Assembly (NCBI GenBank): GCA_003731675.1
Contig: RCNQ01000236.1
Coordinates: 1-5,708, forward strand
Direction: 5' to 3'
Length of the DNA stretch: 5,708 bases
Origin: Bacteroidetes/Chlorobi group bacterium ChocPot_Mid
Lineage (GTDB): Bacteria > Bacteroidota > Ignavibacteria > Kapaibacteriales > UBA2268
Position 1 is the first letter of the stretch. Each line of letters begins with the position of its first letter. Of this stretch, positions 5,595 through 5,708 are shown piece by piece. Both the position numbers and the translations under genes were made by a program. A model generated the notes under the pieces. The model searched no databases. It had not been told where the DNA came from and saw only the letters and a list, made by a program, of their open reading frames with translations.

Positions 5595-5708
5595 GGGGAG
5601 TTCTAAAAATTAACATACTGAAAAACAAGAGAATATTCATATTTTTGAAGCATGAAAAAGCACAAAAATGCAAGGAACAATCAGATGAAGCACCAAAGAT
5701 ATAAATCA
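5595..5708 (+). mobile_element. Possible left end of an insertion sequence, cut by the window edge
   Basis: Doc/Fic coding similarity stops at 5594 and is replaced by GGGGAGTTCTAAAAATTAAC, a G-rich-then-A-rich start that looks like an IS terminal repeat. About 55 bp later a small basic plus-strand reading frame opens and runs off the window, as a transposase would. TTA or TTAG directly before the break (5592-5595) would be a plausible target duplication for an IS5-like element. The other end is not in the window, so neither inverted repeat nor duplication can be confirmed. Confidence 0.35.
5652..5708 (+). CDS. Start of an unknown reading frame, possibly a transposase, running off the window
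   Basis: Nineteen codons from ATG 5652 are open to the end of the window. They read MKKHKNARNNQMKHQRYKS, highly basic and lysine-rich. A short basic leader ending RYKS could precede the N-terminus of an IS5-type transposase, but too little is visible to name a family. No convincing ribosome site is seen (GAAG just upstream is weak). The frame could also be chance. Confidence 0.3.
   Translation, partial: MKKHKNARNNQMKHQRYKS

Noticed and set aside
5470..5673. Minus-strand reading frame of 67 codons
   Set aside because: It is an out-of-frame shadow of the Doc/Fic fragment; the HxFxDGNKR frame is the one with recognisable coding sequence.

Overview
The window is AT-rich and looks like a chromosomal segment of an FCB-group bacterium (Bacteroidota, Ignavibacteria or Kapabacteria-like). 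This placement is inferred from protein style, very weak Shine-Dalgarno sites at some genes beside strong ones at others, a TAnnTTTG-type promoter candidate, and the architecture of the sigma/anti-sigma operon. No marker gene fixes the taxon.

Left part (1-2960). The 3' end of a cyclic-nucleotide-binding (Popeye-like) protein on the plus strand runs into a convergent minus-strand operon, with only 4 bp between the two stop codons. The operon reads right to left: an ECF sigma factor (2841-2278), a single-pass membrane anti-sigma-like protein (2259-1018) and a lipoprotein (986-354). The anti-sigma-like protein has a C-terminal half that resembles an outer-membrane beta-barrel domain. Together these look like an envelope-sensing module. 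A GGAAC-N15-GTGTAA motif ahead of the sigma gene suggests autoregulation.

Middle (2960-4770). A small DUF2892 (YgaP-type) membrane protein on the minus strand ends at a textbook intrinsic terminator. Across a 227-bp AT-rich gap lies a divergent NhaD-like sodium/proton antiporter with clear family motifs and a candidate Bacteroidota-type promoter.

Right part (4770-5708). A small HsmA-family four-helix membrane protein (minus strand) faces the antiporter. Upstream of it lies about 520 bp with no intact gene. This stretch holds decayed or rearranged material: a 24-bp perfect palindrome, a tandem 21-bp repeat inside the C-terminal tail of what looks like a restriction-modification protein, and the C-terminal third of a Doc/Fic-type protein. 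The Doc/Fic fragment stops abruptly within three codons upstream of its active-site motif. The sequence beyond that break may be the end of an insertion sequence whose transposase starts at the window edge. This graveyard of a mobile defence or toxin locus is the accessory part of the window; the rest is core-like envelope and ion-homeostasis functions.
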